NCBI RefSeq assembly: GCF_905220565.1
Contig: NC_059419.1
Coordinates: 2,604,001-2,668,000, forward strand
Source: Melitaea cinxia
Lineage: Eukaryota > Arthropoda > Insecta > Lepidoptera > Nymphalidae
Length of the DNA stretch: 64,000 nucleotides
Reading direction: 5' to 3'
This document shows positions 1 through 11,700 of the stretch, piece after piece. Numbering within the stretch: position 1 is the first letter of the stretch; every line of letters begins with the position of its first letter. The position numbers and the translations under genes were made by a program. The notes beneath the pieces were generated by a model. That model searched no databases. It worked only from the letters and a program-made list of their open reading frames with translations, and was not told the origin of the DNA.

Positions 1-942
1 GTAGGACCAAAATAATTTTGGATTCTTTGAAATTCCATCCTCTATGTTCTGCAAATACGACTTATAGTTGGCTGAAGTCAGTTTATGGCAACGTTGAGTT
101 AACAATTTAAAAGATATTAAATCCAGAGGATTTTTATATTTTTTATATCTTTGCCTGATCTTATTTTTCTCCCTAAGACGGTTAATTAGATCTTTACTAA
201 ACCACTGCAGATACTTATTCGTCTTAGGTTTGCTTGATGGGACGAAGTCATGTACTGCCTTGTTTATAACTTCTAAGAATTTCACAAGCAACCCATTAAC
301 ATCCTTACACCCATCAAACAAAGATTCCCAATCAACTTCAGCCAAAAAACTGTTGATTAAGTCATAATTAGCCTTATGAAAGTTAGGTCTGCTGGTATCG
401 TTGTACTGTAATTTGGGACAGTCAATTGACGAGAGATCTACAATAAGAGGAGGGTGTAGTGGATCGATAGGACACAACACGTCAATAGCCTCACTCACGT
501 TACAAGATAACATTCTTGTTAAAACCAAATCAAGAGTTCTACCCATATAATTGGTGATGTTATTACATTGTTTCAAGCCGTTTAAGTTAACAAAATCTAC
601 AAAACATTGAAAAAGCGGTGATAAATGGTACGACAAATTGCCCACAGAAGCCCAATTCAAAGTTGACAAGTTGAAATCCCCAAAAATACATATTTGCGAG
701 TTATAAAAGTCAGAAATTCGATTGAAATTGTCCACAAAGCATTTTACTATCGATAAGTTTGCCGGTGGTGGAAGATACGCCGCACACAGTGCCAAAGGAA
801 CAGAACCATTGACTAGTACCCATAAATCCTCACAATCACTTTCCCATTCCTGCAACCTTCTAGAACCGATACGATTATTTACAGCGATCAATACTCCTCC
901 CCCCTCCCTGATCAATACTCCTCCCCCCTCCCTATGAGGCAT
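1..942 (-). mobile_element. Non-LTR retrotransposon, endonuclease region of ORF2 (Jockey/CR1-like), runs off left edge
   Basis: An open frame reads from an ATG at 942 (an in-frame stop lies just upstream) to base 1 without a stop, about 314 codons, and continues beyond the window. Landmarks are typical of the apurinic-endonuclease domain of Jockey/CR1-like elements: GGGVLIAVNN near the N-terminus, a CAAYLPPP block, the catalytic IFGDFNLS block, LDLVLT, and the linker ending NPKLFWSY that precedes the reverse transcriptase. The N-terminal part of the endonuclease is missing, so the copy is 5'-truncated. Positions 886-933 are two tandem copies of a 24-base unit, so the GGGVLI block is repeated in frame. 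Whether the reverse transcriptase is intact cannot be seen. The clade is inferred from motif style only. Confidence 0.85.
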
Positions 943-2825
943 GAGTTATCCTAAAATCCGCTCATCGATCATTTCTACATCATATATGGAAGATTCGTAC
1001 CAAATTTGAAGTAGATAGTTTAAAAACGGGAATTTTCCATTGTTAAAGACCCCGCGACAATATAATAGGTAATGTGAAATAGCTAGTTAATACCATTTTT
1101 ACTTTATGTAAATTAAATTAAAATGCGGTCTACGAATAAGATAAATTTAATCATTAATAACTTACGTAAAATGCGCCCTAGTATATTATTTAACATGAAC
1201 TTTATTGAATAGCAATAATGTTCAAATTGCCTCTACATTTTAGTTAGAAAACGTTTGTATGGGCAAAAGAAAAGGGCTGTTTTTAGGGTTTTCACGGAAA
1301 TTATTCGATTTTTTTTTGTCGTAAAAACCATCCTTGTACTTCAACAAACATTTTAAAAAAAGAATTGGTAAAATCGGTCCAGGCGTTGTTGGGTTATATG
1401 CTTACGAACGCGTTTTACGACTCACTTTTATATATAAGAAAGAATTAGTGTAATACAATAAACTTAATTAGATATTTTTCACGATATGGTCTTTAAAATA
1501 TATTTTGCTCATTCTAATATTATGAACGTTCTTCCCTATATTTGTCTAACATTTTTTGTATGAAATTACTATACTATGAAATGGAATATGTATGATATTT
1601 TTAACCTTACACGTTTTTGATGGCGAGAAGGCGTACAAATGAAAAAGATACTTTTTGTTTTTACTTTTATCTACCTTTACTAAAACTACATATATAATAT
1701 ATGAATATGTATTACGTTTCAGCCTGAAATATCCCACTTCTGGGCATAAGCCTCTTTTTCCATGTAGGAGAAGGATCAGAGCTTAATCCACCGCACTACT
1801 GGAATACGGGTTGGCAGTCTAATAGAAATGAAGATAATCCTTCTAAAATGTAAATTTCCTATCTAAAATGTAGAGAAATGTTTAAATTAAAGTGAGGAAA
1901 TTCCTCTGGCTACGTTCCACCCACTCGTGTCCAAATATACAAGTAAACAACCAAATTTATATTCGAATACGAGCTGCGAACATCGCAGAAAGTGAATCGT
2001 TATATACTAACACTGGCTATTTTTAAATTATTTCTTTTTTTTGCATCGAAGACAATATTCTTTTTTACAATATTTTTTTGTGAAGCTGTTAAAATTTAAT
2101 CATACGATTTAATTATTGATTAAAAAGCATACAGATGTGCCAATGGGGCACATTTGATTTTGCCATTAGGGCACAATCGAATTCGCCAATATCATGCAGG
2201 ATGAAAAAGGCAAGAAAAAATGAAAATTATTGGTTGAGATTTAGACTAAATTTAATATCACAAACCAAAAAAAAAAGAAAATAAATCTCTCACTTATGTC
2301 CAGCTACCTAAAAAAAATTAACACTTTTTCTGGTACTAGTTTTTATTTCAAGTGATCGTACAGATCATTATTTACATCAGAAACAGCTACAAAGATGTTT
2401 TCAACCGTAAAAGCATCCCAACATTAAAACGAGTACCAACCTGTGAACACTAAAATCATGAACAGTTATGTGAGTTAGGTTCAAGCAATCTTCTAAATGT
2501 TATCAATTGCAGTAAATCTTAACGCATTAACTGACATTGGAAATGGAGGTTGTTAGTTTCTGTCGAAAATCGAAGTAAGACTCTGCCTTATATCGTCGAA
2601 ATTCGAATTAAGATCATTCTTTGTTAGGAAGTTCTGAGTTGGTTCGATTTATAAAAATGGATATGGTGGAATCTCAAAAACTCTCAAAACAATCAATTAT
2701 TTTATGTATTTCTTGATTTTTTTTTATCTTGAAGTTATTCGACAAAAATCCTGAACACTTGTTCATATTAAACAAATAAGTATTTATAATATTTGAAAAA
2801 AAAAAACAAAAAGTTTAAAGTGATC
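943..2825. other. Non-coding AT-rich stretch with old repeat fragments
   Basis: No credible exon was seen. Positions about 1245-1440 match, in minus orientation, the Helitron family at 27301-27593 and 32596-32845 (the 'tcggtccaggcgtt' block and the end like 'gactcacttttatat'). Positions about 1715-1820 hold a degenerate copy of the Lepidoptera repeat with 'ttcagcctgaaatatcccac' and 'gtaggagaaggatcaga'. The rest shows nothing recognisable. Confidence 0.5.
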
Positions 2826-3335
2826 GAAAAACAGCTCAACGTAATTACTGGAATCACTTCGAAGATTCCGAAATGCTTGAAGACAAAAGTCTTCGAGCAA
2901 TGCGTCCTGCCTGTGTTAATATACGGAGCCGAGATGTGGACACTGACGAAAGGGACTGGTCCACAAATTTAAAGTCGCTCAACGTGCAATGGAACGGGCT
3001 ATGCTTGGGGTTTCTCTCAAAGATAGGATTAGAAATGAGACTATCCGCGAGAGAACGAAAGGAACCGACATAGCCTACAGAATTAGCAAGTTGAAGTGGC
3101 AGTGAGCTGGTCATCTGTGTCGCAGGACCGATGGTCGTTGGAGTAGACGGGTCCTGGAGTGGACACTGCGTCTTGGCAAACGCAGTGTGGGACGTCCTCC
3201 GGCCCGTTGGACCGACGATCTACGTAAGATTACCGGTGTAGGCTGGATGAGGATTGCGGTAAACCGGGATGTCTGGCGCCAACTTGGGGAGGCCTGTCCA
3301 GTAGTGGACTGCCATAGGCTGAAGTGGTGAGTGAA
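2826..3335 (+). mobile_element. 3' end of a degenerate non-LTR (RTE/craft-like) reverse-transcriptase ORF
   Basis: Conceptual translation across frames gives the C-terminal region typical of insect endonuclease-reverse transcriptases: a 'VLPVLIYGAEMWTLTKG' block, then 'AMERAMLGVSLKDRIRN', 'ISKLKWQWAGH', 'GRPPARWTDDL' and a final 'GWMR..'. Frameshifts and an in-frame stop (after the KLKWQ block) show that it is dead. The element is truncated at its 5' side. The family assignment is from motif memory. Confidence 0.75.
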
Positions 3336-4575
3336 TTACTGGATAAAGACCCATAAAAATAAAAGTAATAATAGTTTCCGTGAACGTTTAAAAACTTATA
3401 TAGAGTACCTACGATACATCCTATGATATCTTCGAAATTTAACCGTTCGTAACTCAAACGAATCGTTTTCAGAATATAGTAATTGGACATCAATGCGGTT
3501 CTTAAAAGCCTATTGACAAAGTAACGCTTGCTTTCTGTTAACATAAATGGTCCAACAAGATTTTTTCTCAGCGAAAGTAGTTATACGAGCATTACATACT
3601 AGTACATTTTGCTAATTTTTCTCTTTATATTAATATATATATATATATACGTTTTTTATAGAAGAAACATTACTCTCCTTAGCAGAATTTACATTCATCG
3701 CATCGGCGGTAGCTTAAAAAAATACTTAAATGACGATGCAAAATTTTTTTTATTTCAATTCTGTTTTCAAATTAATCTAATAAATTTCTAATATTTAGTG
3801 AATTATTTTTTTTTTTAAATTTTGTTTTATTTTCAGCCACTATCGGTTATACACGTCTAATATGTTTTTTATATAATTTGTTTTATATAATTAATAACGA
3901 TTCGGAGGTGCTTTTGAAGCTTGTGAATGAATTTAATATGCTTTATTGTACACCAATAATTACAAGTAACAAAATCTGTTGTATTAAAGTTATTTTTAAA
4001 AAATTATCTATCTCAAGCTTATCGTGTAAAAACGCACACACCTTTATTTAGCTAAATGACGTCATCAAGAATCCAACATGGTGCACGGTCATTACATTTC
4101 GTTTGACAAATGAACTATTCTATTATCACTGTAGTTAATCGACTTGGAAAACAAAATGTCTACTCTTTACAACATGTAGGCATGCGATAATGACTAGTAG
4201 AAATAGATATGTGCATTCGGTATGCCTATAATATGTACCTACGTATACCAAAAACATTTATCACTATAAATTAAAAGATATAAAAAATCCTGGATAAATT
4301 TGACACACAAATTGGAAATGATTTGTGCTAATTAATATAAACATATTTAGAAAAACATACTTTTAAATATGTTGAAAGTAGTAAGAAGTCACATAATTTA
4401 GTGTAGTAGTCAGACGGGTAGAGCTCCTGGGGAGGGTCAGTCTTAGGGTCGGCAACGTGATTGCCATTTTTCTGATTTTGGTCACCGCTTATCATACGCT
4501 TGTTTGCCTATCTAGTCGTATAAAAAAAATATTTATTTACTTAGCACACTAACAATAGACAATCAATGTTTTTTT

Positions 4576-5022
4576 AACCGACTTCTAAACAAGGAGAAGG
4601 TTCTCAATTCGACTGTATTTTTTTATGTATGTTACTTCAGAGCTTTTGACTGAGTGGACCGATTTCGACGAAATTTTTTTAATCAAAAGATGGTATGTGT
4701 CATTTGGTCCAACTTAAATTTATTTGAGATCTAACGACTACTTTTCGAGTTATATCTAATAATGCGTATTTACTTGACTATTTTTTCGTCGACCTACGCT
4801 GTATTATACCGCATTACTTGTTACTGGGTACACCGATTTTGATACTTTTTGTTTTAATCGAAAGCTGACCTTTGTCTTGTGATCCCATTTAAATTAATCG
4901 AGATCTGATTATTACTTTTTGAATAATCTTTGATAACGCGTATTTACTTGACTATTTTTTCGTCTACCTACGTTGTATTATTTGTCGATGTAATTGAAGT
5001 CGGTTTTTTTTTCGTTTAAGAT
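4576..5022. repeat. Interspersed repeat bounded by inverted 'accgacttc' ends
   Basis: The left end reads 'ttaaccgacttct' and the right end 'aattgaagtcggttttt', an inverted pair. The interior carries 'gcgtatttacttgactattt' and 'tacgttgtatta'. The same family recurs at 16152-16570, 24206-24610, 46690-47030 (reverse) and 57483-57665. It is non-coding, and I do not recognise its autonomous partner. Confidence 0.7.
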
Positions 5023-5774
5023 CAAATACAATCATTTAATTATCTAGATTCATTGAAAAATTGTTAAAATAAGAACAAAGATCATCACAAAAGAAATTAA
5101 GACTAAAACTGGGGAGAACTCAACTCACTACGCTCGTAGTAAACAATTTTGTACGTCTCTTTACGATACACAACGTGTTTACTGCGCCTTATTTTGCTCA
5201 TACATTTACGACTGACCTGCATACCGTATCAAGTTTTTTTTAAACATTCTAAGTTTATTCCATCGACTTTGATTCTACAAAATTAGGTGTCGAATTACAG
5301 CTTTAATCGGGACAGACTATATTTAGAAGACTGGTGTGGTCATAATGTTGCAACAATTAAATGCAGGATAGAGAGATACATCTTAAGATGTAAACACAGT
5401 TTCATTGGTTTGAAGATTTAGGTGTAGTGTTATTTTTGAATTTTATACGAAGTTGAAGTGGAATGATGTGATAGCAATTTTTAAGGCGTATTATATTGAT
5501 TTTAGTTCCTTTGTTCAAAAATAATTTTTCAATTAGAACCAGTAATTTAAAGCGCGTGTAAACAAACAAACTTTTCAGCTTTGTAATTTGAGTATAGATT
5601 ATATATGGTAGTATTTTAAATAGTAACTTCCATATATAGGTAGCCTTTTTGTTACAATTATTCATTTTCAAATAAAACCATTAAATCTTAAAATTGTTAC
5701 ATTTGAAATAAACATATGTATATATTTGAAATAGTAAATAAAATCAAGTTTCCTATAATTTCCAGTATAAAACA

Positions 5775-8700
5775 ATGGCTACCACGGTAGAGGCATCCCA
5801 GTCCCTCATCCAATCGGAGACGAGGCACTACCAGGAGGTGGTGACGGAGACCAGGCAAGTCAAGAAGAAGACCAAGTCCAGACGGCATAAGGATGAGGGG
5901 TCAATATCTGTGGTAGGTATCCTTACCTAGAAAATTCTTTAAAAATGTATTAGTGTATATATAGTATTATTTAGGGCCATTCATAAATCACGTCTCATTA
6001 CTCACGCTTAGGAGGGTATCCATTAATTACGTGAAATATGGACGGGGGAGGAGGGGGGGTAGCGAAAACTCAATCAGTCTCATGAGGGGGAGAGAGGGTG
6101 TAATAACTATAATAATAAAATATATAAATATATATGATGTATAAATAGTATAAAATTGTGAGAAAACTAAGTCAAATTAAGTAAAAATGTTTCTTCACTA
6201 AAGTACAGCTAGAGTTTCTGTTTTTAATATTAAAATAACGGTTTTTTAATAAATTCATATGTACGATTATGAATTTAGTAAAAAACCGTTATTATATATA
6301 TATAACGATTTTATATTTATGTGACCAATACCTCAGATTGATGAGAAGATTGGTGCGATCTGGTAGCTAGGACTTCCCGAATTATTTTTTAGCTCTTAGC
6401 ATAACCTAACTAGATCATTTTTATTGTAATAAAACTGTTTAACATAAAAACATTTTTTTGTTTATTTTATTTTCAAGTTTTTAGTTTTGTTGTTAGTTAC
6501 TTCTCATTCTAATGATTTCATGTAATGCCTCGCAATTGTCAGGACACAAACCATGTAAGTGTCCTGACAATTTGTTGCAATCTGACTCTTCAATATACAA
6601 TCCTTACCAAAGATTTCACTCGACTCAGACCTACGTATGCTTGTCCTTGCTCAAACCACCCTTATGCCACACAGTTCTCGTTACGTTTTAACCTTACGTT
6701 TTAACCTTAAATTGGGTGGTGTACCGCTAACGACGTATCATCATATTCAATCATCTTGATGAGATTAATGAGATTGACGTTGAGTGACATATAGGCTATA
6801 TTTTAAGATTTTAACGTGAGTAATTAAGAGAGTCAAAATCGCGTAATCAACACAAATTAAATCAGAAAGCTAGTCCTGTATAACTATAAGATATTTATGT
6901 AATTAAAGATTATTAATAGAATTCTTTATTATTATATTTATTATTTTAAACAGCTGTTCAAACATAGTTTGTTTGTGTTGCACAATTTAAATTTATTCTA
7001 TATTAAAAACGCTTAAATTTTTTTTTAAATATAGATAGTAAATTAATTCTGTGGCGACATCTATCGCGCAAAATACTAACTACGTAATTAGAGAAAAACT
7101 GACGTATGCTACATCGCGCTATCAGAGTTTTCAAAGTGATTGTATATATTAGTATTGTAGTATATATATATATATATATATATACATACAATCGTTGAGG
7201 GCGTTAGACAACATCCGTCTGGTTGGAGGATCCTCCCTTTTCGATGGAGGAGGAGGAACTGAACACCTTGTTCCTCCGCATCCCCAAAATTCCAATCGCT
7301 TATTGATATCTATAAGCGAATTGAATTAATCAGTCATCCGACTGATTTAACCTGTAACCTCTAAGTACTGATACCGTGGAAATGTCAATATCGTGATAAA
7401 AAAATAACATTGGTATGTATTATTCTGAACGCCAGCTATACACGTACAAAGCTTTATTACAATCACAACACTAGGTACATATTTCGTGATGAGTTTATTA
7501 ATTATGTATTCACCCATCCTCACAATCTTTCGCATTTATAATATTAGTACGAATAGTAGTATGTGCAATTAATCCCGGTTGTAATCATACACTTGATGTG
7601 GATCGGTATTCATAATAGGGAAATTATTCGTCAACCGTCTGCTATATAGCTACATGGCACATGCCAGTATGTAACGGTGTTCTATTCTCCATACTAGCGA
7701 CTTTTTTTTTCAATGAACAAAGTATTGTTAAAATAACAGTGGTACATAATTCGTGCTTTTAACAGTTGTTTGTTTTCAAAAAAAAAAAAAAAAAAAAAAC
7801 TACACAAATTACATGGATAAGTATTTTACAATACATATTACTAGAGATAACTTTAAAACATTAGATTTCGCTCAAATATATGGCAACACAAGAAAAGCAC
7901 CAGTTTTCGAATAAAAGTGAAGATTCTTCAAAATTTGTATACCCAGTAAAAGTCATGAGGTAACACATAAAATAGTATACAGTCGTATTGAAAACAACCT
8001 TTTCTTAAGTCACTAAATCTTGCTAATACGGTTTCTGATAGGGAAATTATTCGTCAACCCATAGTAGAGCAGCATTATGGATTAGGCTCCCACTCATATT
8101 TTATATAGAAATACATGTAAAATAGAAGGCACTTTTGCCTATTTGTGGGACTTTTACATGCTGGTACAGTTCCCGATACAGGACACTTATTTTCGATGCT
8201 AATCCTAATAAATGTATAGTTAAAAATTATTTTACGGAACCCGCGACGAGGATAATTACTTTTACTTGACTAAACAGAAAATTATATAACAGTTACAAAA
8301 TGAAGAAGCACAAATCGTCAGTATATTTCGCAAGACGTAAACGTGACGAGGTGGCCGAGTGGTTAAGGCGTTGGACTGCTAATCCAATGTGCTCTGCACG
8401 CGTGGGTTCGAATCCCATCCTCGTCGAATATTTTTCTTTTTATAATTAATTATATTCGAAAAAGTTATATTTTTTATTTTAATGTCTCGTTTATATTAAA
8501 ATAGTATTATTTTTTTTAATCTATATTTTTTTTGACTTCAGTGTTAATCATTACAATATTTTCTTTTTATTAATCGGAGAAAAAGATATTTGTGTTTCAG
8601 TTGTAATATATTTAATTTTAGTAATTTGTGTGAAGGTCATATATATTTAAAAAAAAAAGTTAATAAAATTATAGCAAACATCATAGGTGTTAGTTTGCTA

Positions 8701-11700
8701 TTTAAAATAATTTGATATTCTATCGACTGTTGTAAAAATATGTATGAAATAAAAATAATTTATATTATTAAGGAATTTAATAAATCAGGGTGAAATAATA
8801 TTACAAAAAGCGTATTTTTTTTTTAATTTTCACTATGATTAATGTTTAAGTAACACACCTAGATCACCAAACAAGCGTACAGCGCCTGATGTTAAGCGGA
8901 TAACGTAGCCTATAAACGATTGCAACACAAGAATTTTTACAAGCGCGTTGCCAACCCCTTCAAAACTCTCCCTGAGCTTTAACTACCTTAATCACCACAG
9001 GAACAAAGTACTTGAGAGTAGTATTAGCTATGATCTTGTGTAGGGTTGAGGTACTTCCCTAGATGGTCTGATCCAGATTTTGAGCAGGATATATCCTGCT
9101 ATACCCAAAAAATTAAAAAATAATCTAATATATAAAATTCTCGTGTCGCGGTGTTTGTAGTACTCCTCCGAAACGGCTTGACCGATTCTCATGAAATTTT
9201 TTGTGCATATTGGGTAGGTCTGAAAATCGAACAACATCTATTTTTCATCCCCCTAAATGTTAAGGGTAGTCCACCCCTAATTTTTTTTTAATTTTTAGAT
9301 AAATTATTTGTTTTTAATTTTTTTAGGATACAACATTAAAAAATACATACAACCCTAAATTATCAACCCTCTACGATCAACCCCTATTTATAAATAGCGT
9401 TTAGCGGCAAGACAACGTTTGCCGAGTCGGCTAGTTTATCTATAAAATATACAATACTTTCTTTCTACCAACAGTCGAAGAGTTCAGAAAAGCTATACAA
9501 GAAGATGAAGGCGGACAATGAAAACCCGACATGTGCGAAGTGTTCCAGACCAGTGTATGCCATGGAACGGATCAAGGCGGAGAAGAGAGTTTGGCACAAA
9601 GAGTGCTTCAGATGTGTCCAGTGCAACAAACATCTCACGTGAGTTAATAATATAAGTGTAAATTAACTTTTCTATCATATATTTAGATTAGTATTCTTTA
9701 TGAGTGCTTTTGCTTTGTGTTACGACTCATTTGACGTCTATCTCACTCTGTATTACGACTCAAGTGAATTCATTTTGTAAGTTCTTAATATGGAAATGTC
9801 AAACATCTATATGGCCAATACAAATGTTTGTAGTGAGCAGAGATCGAACCCGCGACCGGTAGTGCAACAGCCAGTGCTGTGACCGCTGCGCCTACGCGTC
9901 GTCAACATCAGATATAATCAAGAGTTACTTATAATCTCTTAATCCTTAAATCTAGTAATCTTGCTCTAAAATAGGTATTTAAAAATAATAATACAAAAGT
10001 TTTGTACGTTTGACAAAGAGAAGTCAATGACCTATTGACAGCAACATATATACAATACTTATTAACGCACGCGCACATCTGTGAGTAAAGATGTGATTTT
10101 TTTTTTTTTTATATATTAAATAAAGTATAATATACGGCACTTTACCTTATCTTTCAAAGTCTGCTGATTTTGACTACTACTTTGTTTGTGGTTAAATTTG
10201 CTTACGAAAACAAAGTTTCAAAGAGGAAAACAAACAAATTATGTTACCTATATCAGTAATTACGTCACTATTAAGACGTTGAAACAGGATTAATACTTGA
10301 GTTTTTTAAAGACATTGTGGGACATATATAATCATATATGTCTGGTGTGTCGAAGCGTTTCAACAAAATAACTATTTTAAGTAGTACAGGCCAATTTAAT
10401 GTTTTGATAAGATTGATAAAACATATAACGCTTCAGCCTGTAATATCCCACTACTGGGCATAGGCCTCTTTCTCCATGTAGGAGAAGGATCAGAGGCTAA
10501 TCCACCACGCTGCTTCAGTGCGGGTTGGCGGATATTCCCTACTACGAGTAACGATCGCTATCAGGTGTAGATGATAACAACCGGGACCGACGGCTTAAGG
10601 TGCTCTCCGAGGCACGGTGGGAAGACCCATAAGGACTGCACAAACACCCAGACCATTGCAAACATCTGTATGGCCAATACAAATATTTGTCATGTGCGGG
10701 GATCGAACCCGCAACCGCCAGCGCAACAGGTACAATCCATTGCTGTGACCGTTGCGCCAACGCCGTAACGCGTCGGATAAAACATATAAATTGAGACATA
10801 ATAATTAACTAGCCCGTTGGCGCAGTTTATAGTGACCCTGTTTTCTGCTCCGGTGGTTGTGGGTTCAATTCCCACCCCCAGTCTGGGTGTAATATATAAT
10901 ATTTATTTATATATGTATTATTTATATGTAAGTTTATCGAAAAAAAATATGCAACAACACCAGTCGGCTGTTACCTATAACACAAGCATTAAGTTGCTTA
11001 CTATAGGAACAGATGGTCGTGTGTGTATGTTGTAGATATTTATATTTATTTATCTAAATGTATACGACGATAAAAGACGCTGGCATATTTTTTTCTCCCT
11101 TTTCACAATCAAACTCTACCACCCTTTGGATATATCTATTCGAAACTTTTGAAACAATAAAAATGTACTTATAGTAAAGTACATTATAGTGGCACAGACC
11201 CTAAGTGCCGAGGCTTGAATTAAACGAAAAGAATGACTATTTTACCGAATGATGAAAGTAATGTGCGTTCAATGTATTTCATATCAGCTCGGATGTAGTA
11301 CCCAAAAGTGAAAACGAGTGTGCTTTAGACCACACGACTGAAGTAACGACAAGACTTCTTTAGCTTCATCTAACTTATATCCCTGTCTCCACTTCCGTTC
11401 GCCACGCCCGATCACACTTTTCGTAACGCTCTCGTTACTCATTCACCAGCTTACTCTCCAGGTCAAGCGTGCGTAAAGATGTTTTACTTGAAAAAGTGAA
11501 AATTTCTTACAGATGTAATCGTGTTTTGTTACAGAGTGGAGACATATCAGAGCGACCACACGACGTTATACTGCAAGCCGCACTTCAAGCATCTGTTTGA
11601 ACCGAAACCTGTAGACGGGGATGATGAAACTGATGGTAATTATTATTTTTAATAATAAATCATATTGTTATTAGATAAAGTGTAAAAACTGCATCTTAAA

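Larger units (their letters stand above)
9475..11635 (+). other. Exons 2 and 3 encoding the LIM zinc-binding domain
   Basis: Exon 2 (9475-9638) gives the first zinc module, CAKC...WHKECFRCVQC. Exon 3 (11535-11635) completes the second module, ending LYCKPHF. The intron splits the domain after the codons for KHL within a Thr codon (AC|A). All eight expected ligands are present, so the domain should fold. The intervening intron is filled with SINE sequence (see 10430-11040). Confidence 0.9.

Noticed and set aside
10690..10775. tRNA gene on the minus strand
   Set aside because: Box A and B present but no proper acceptor stem. It is continuous with a SINE body found elsewhere in the window.
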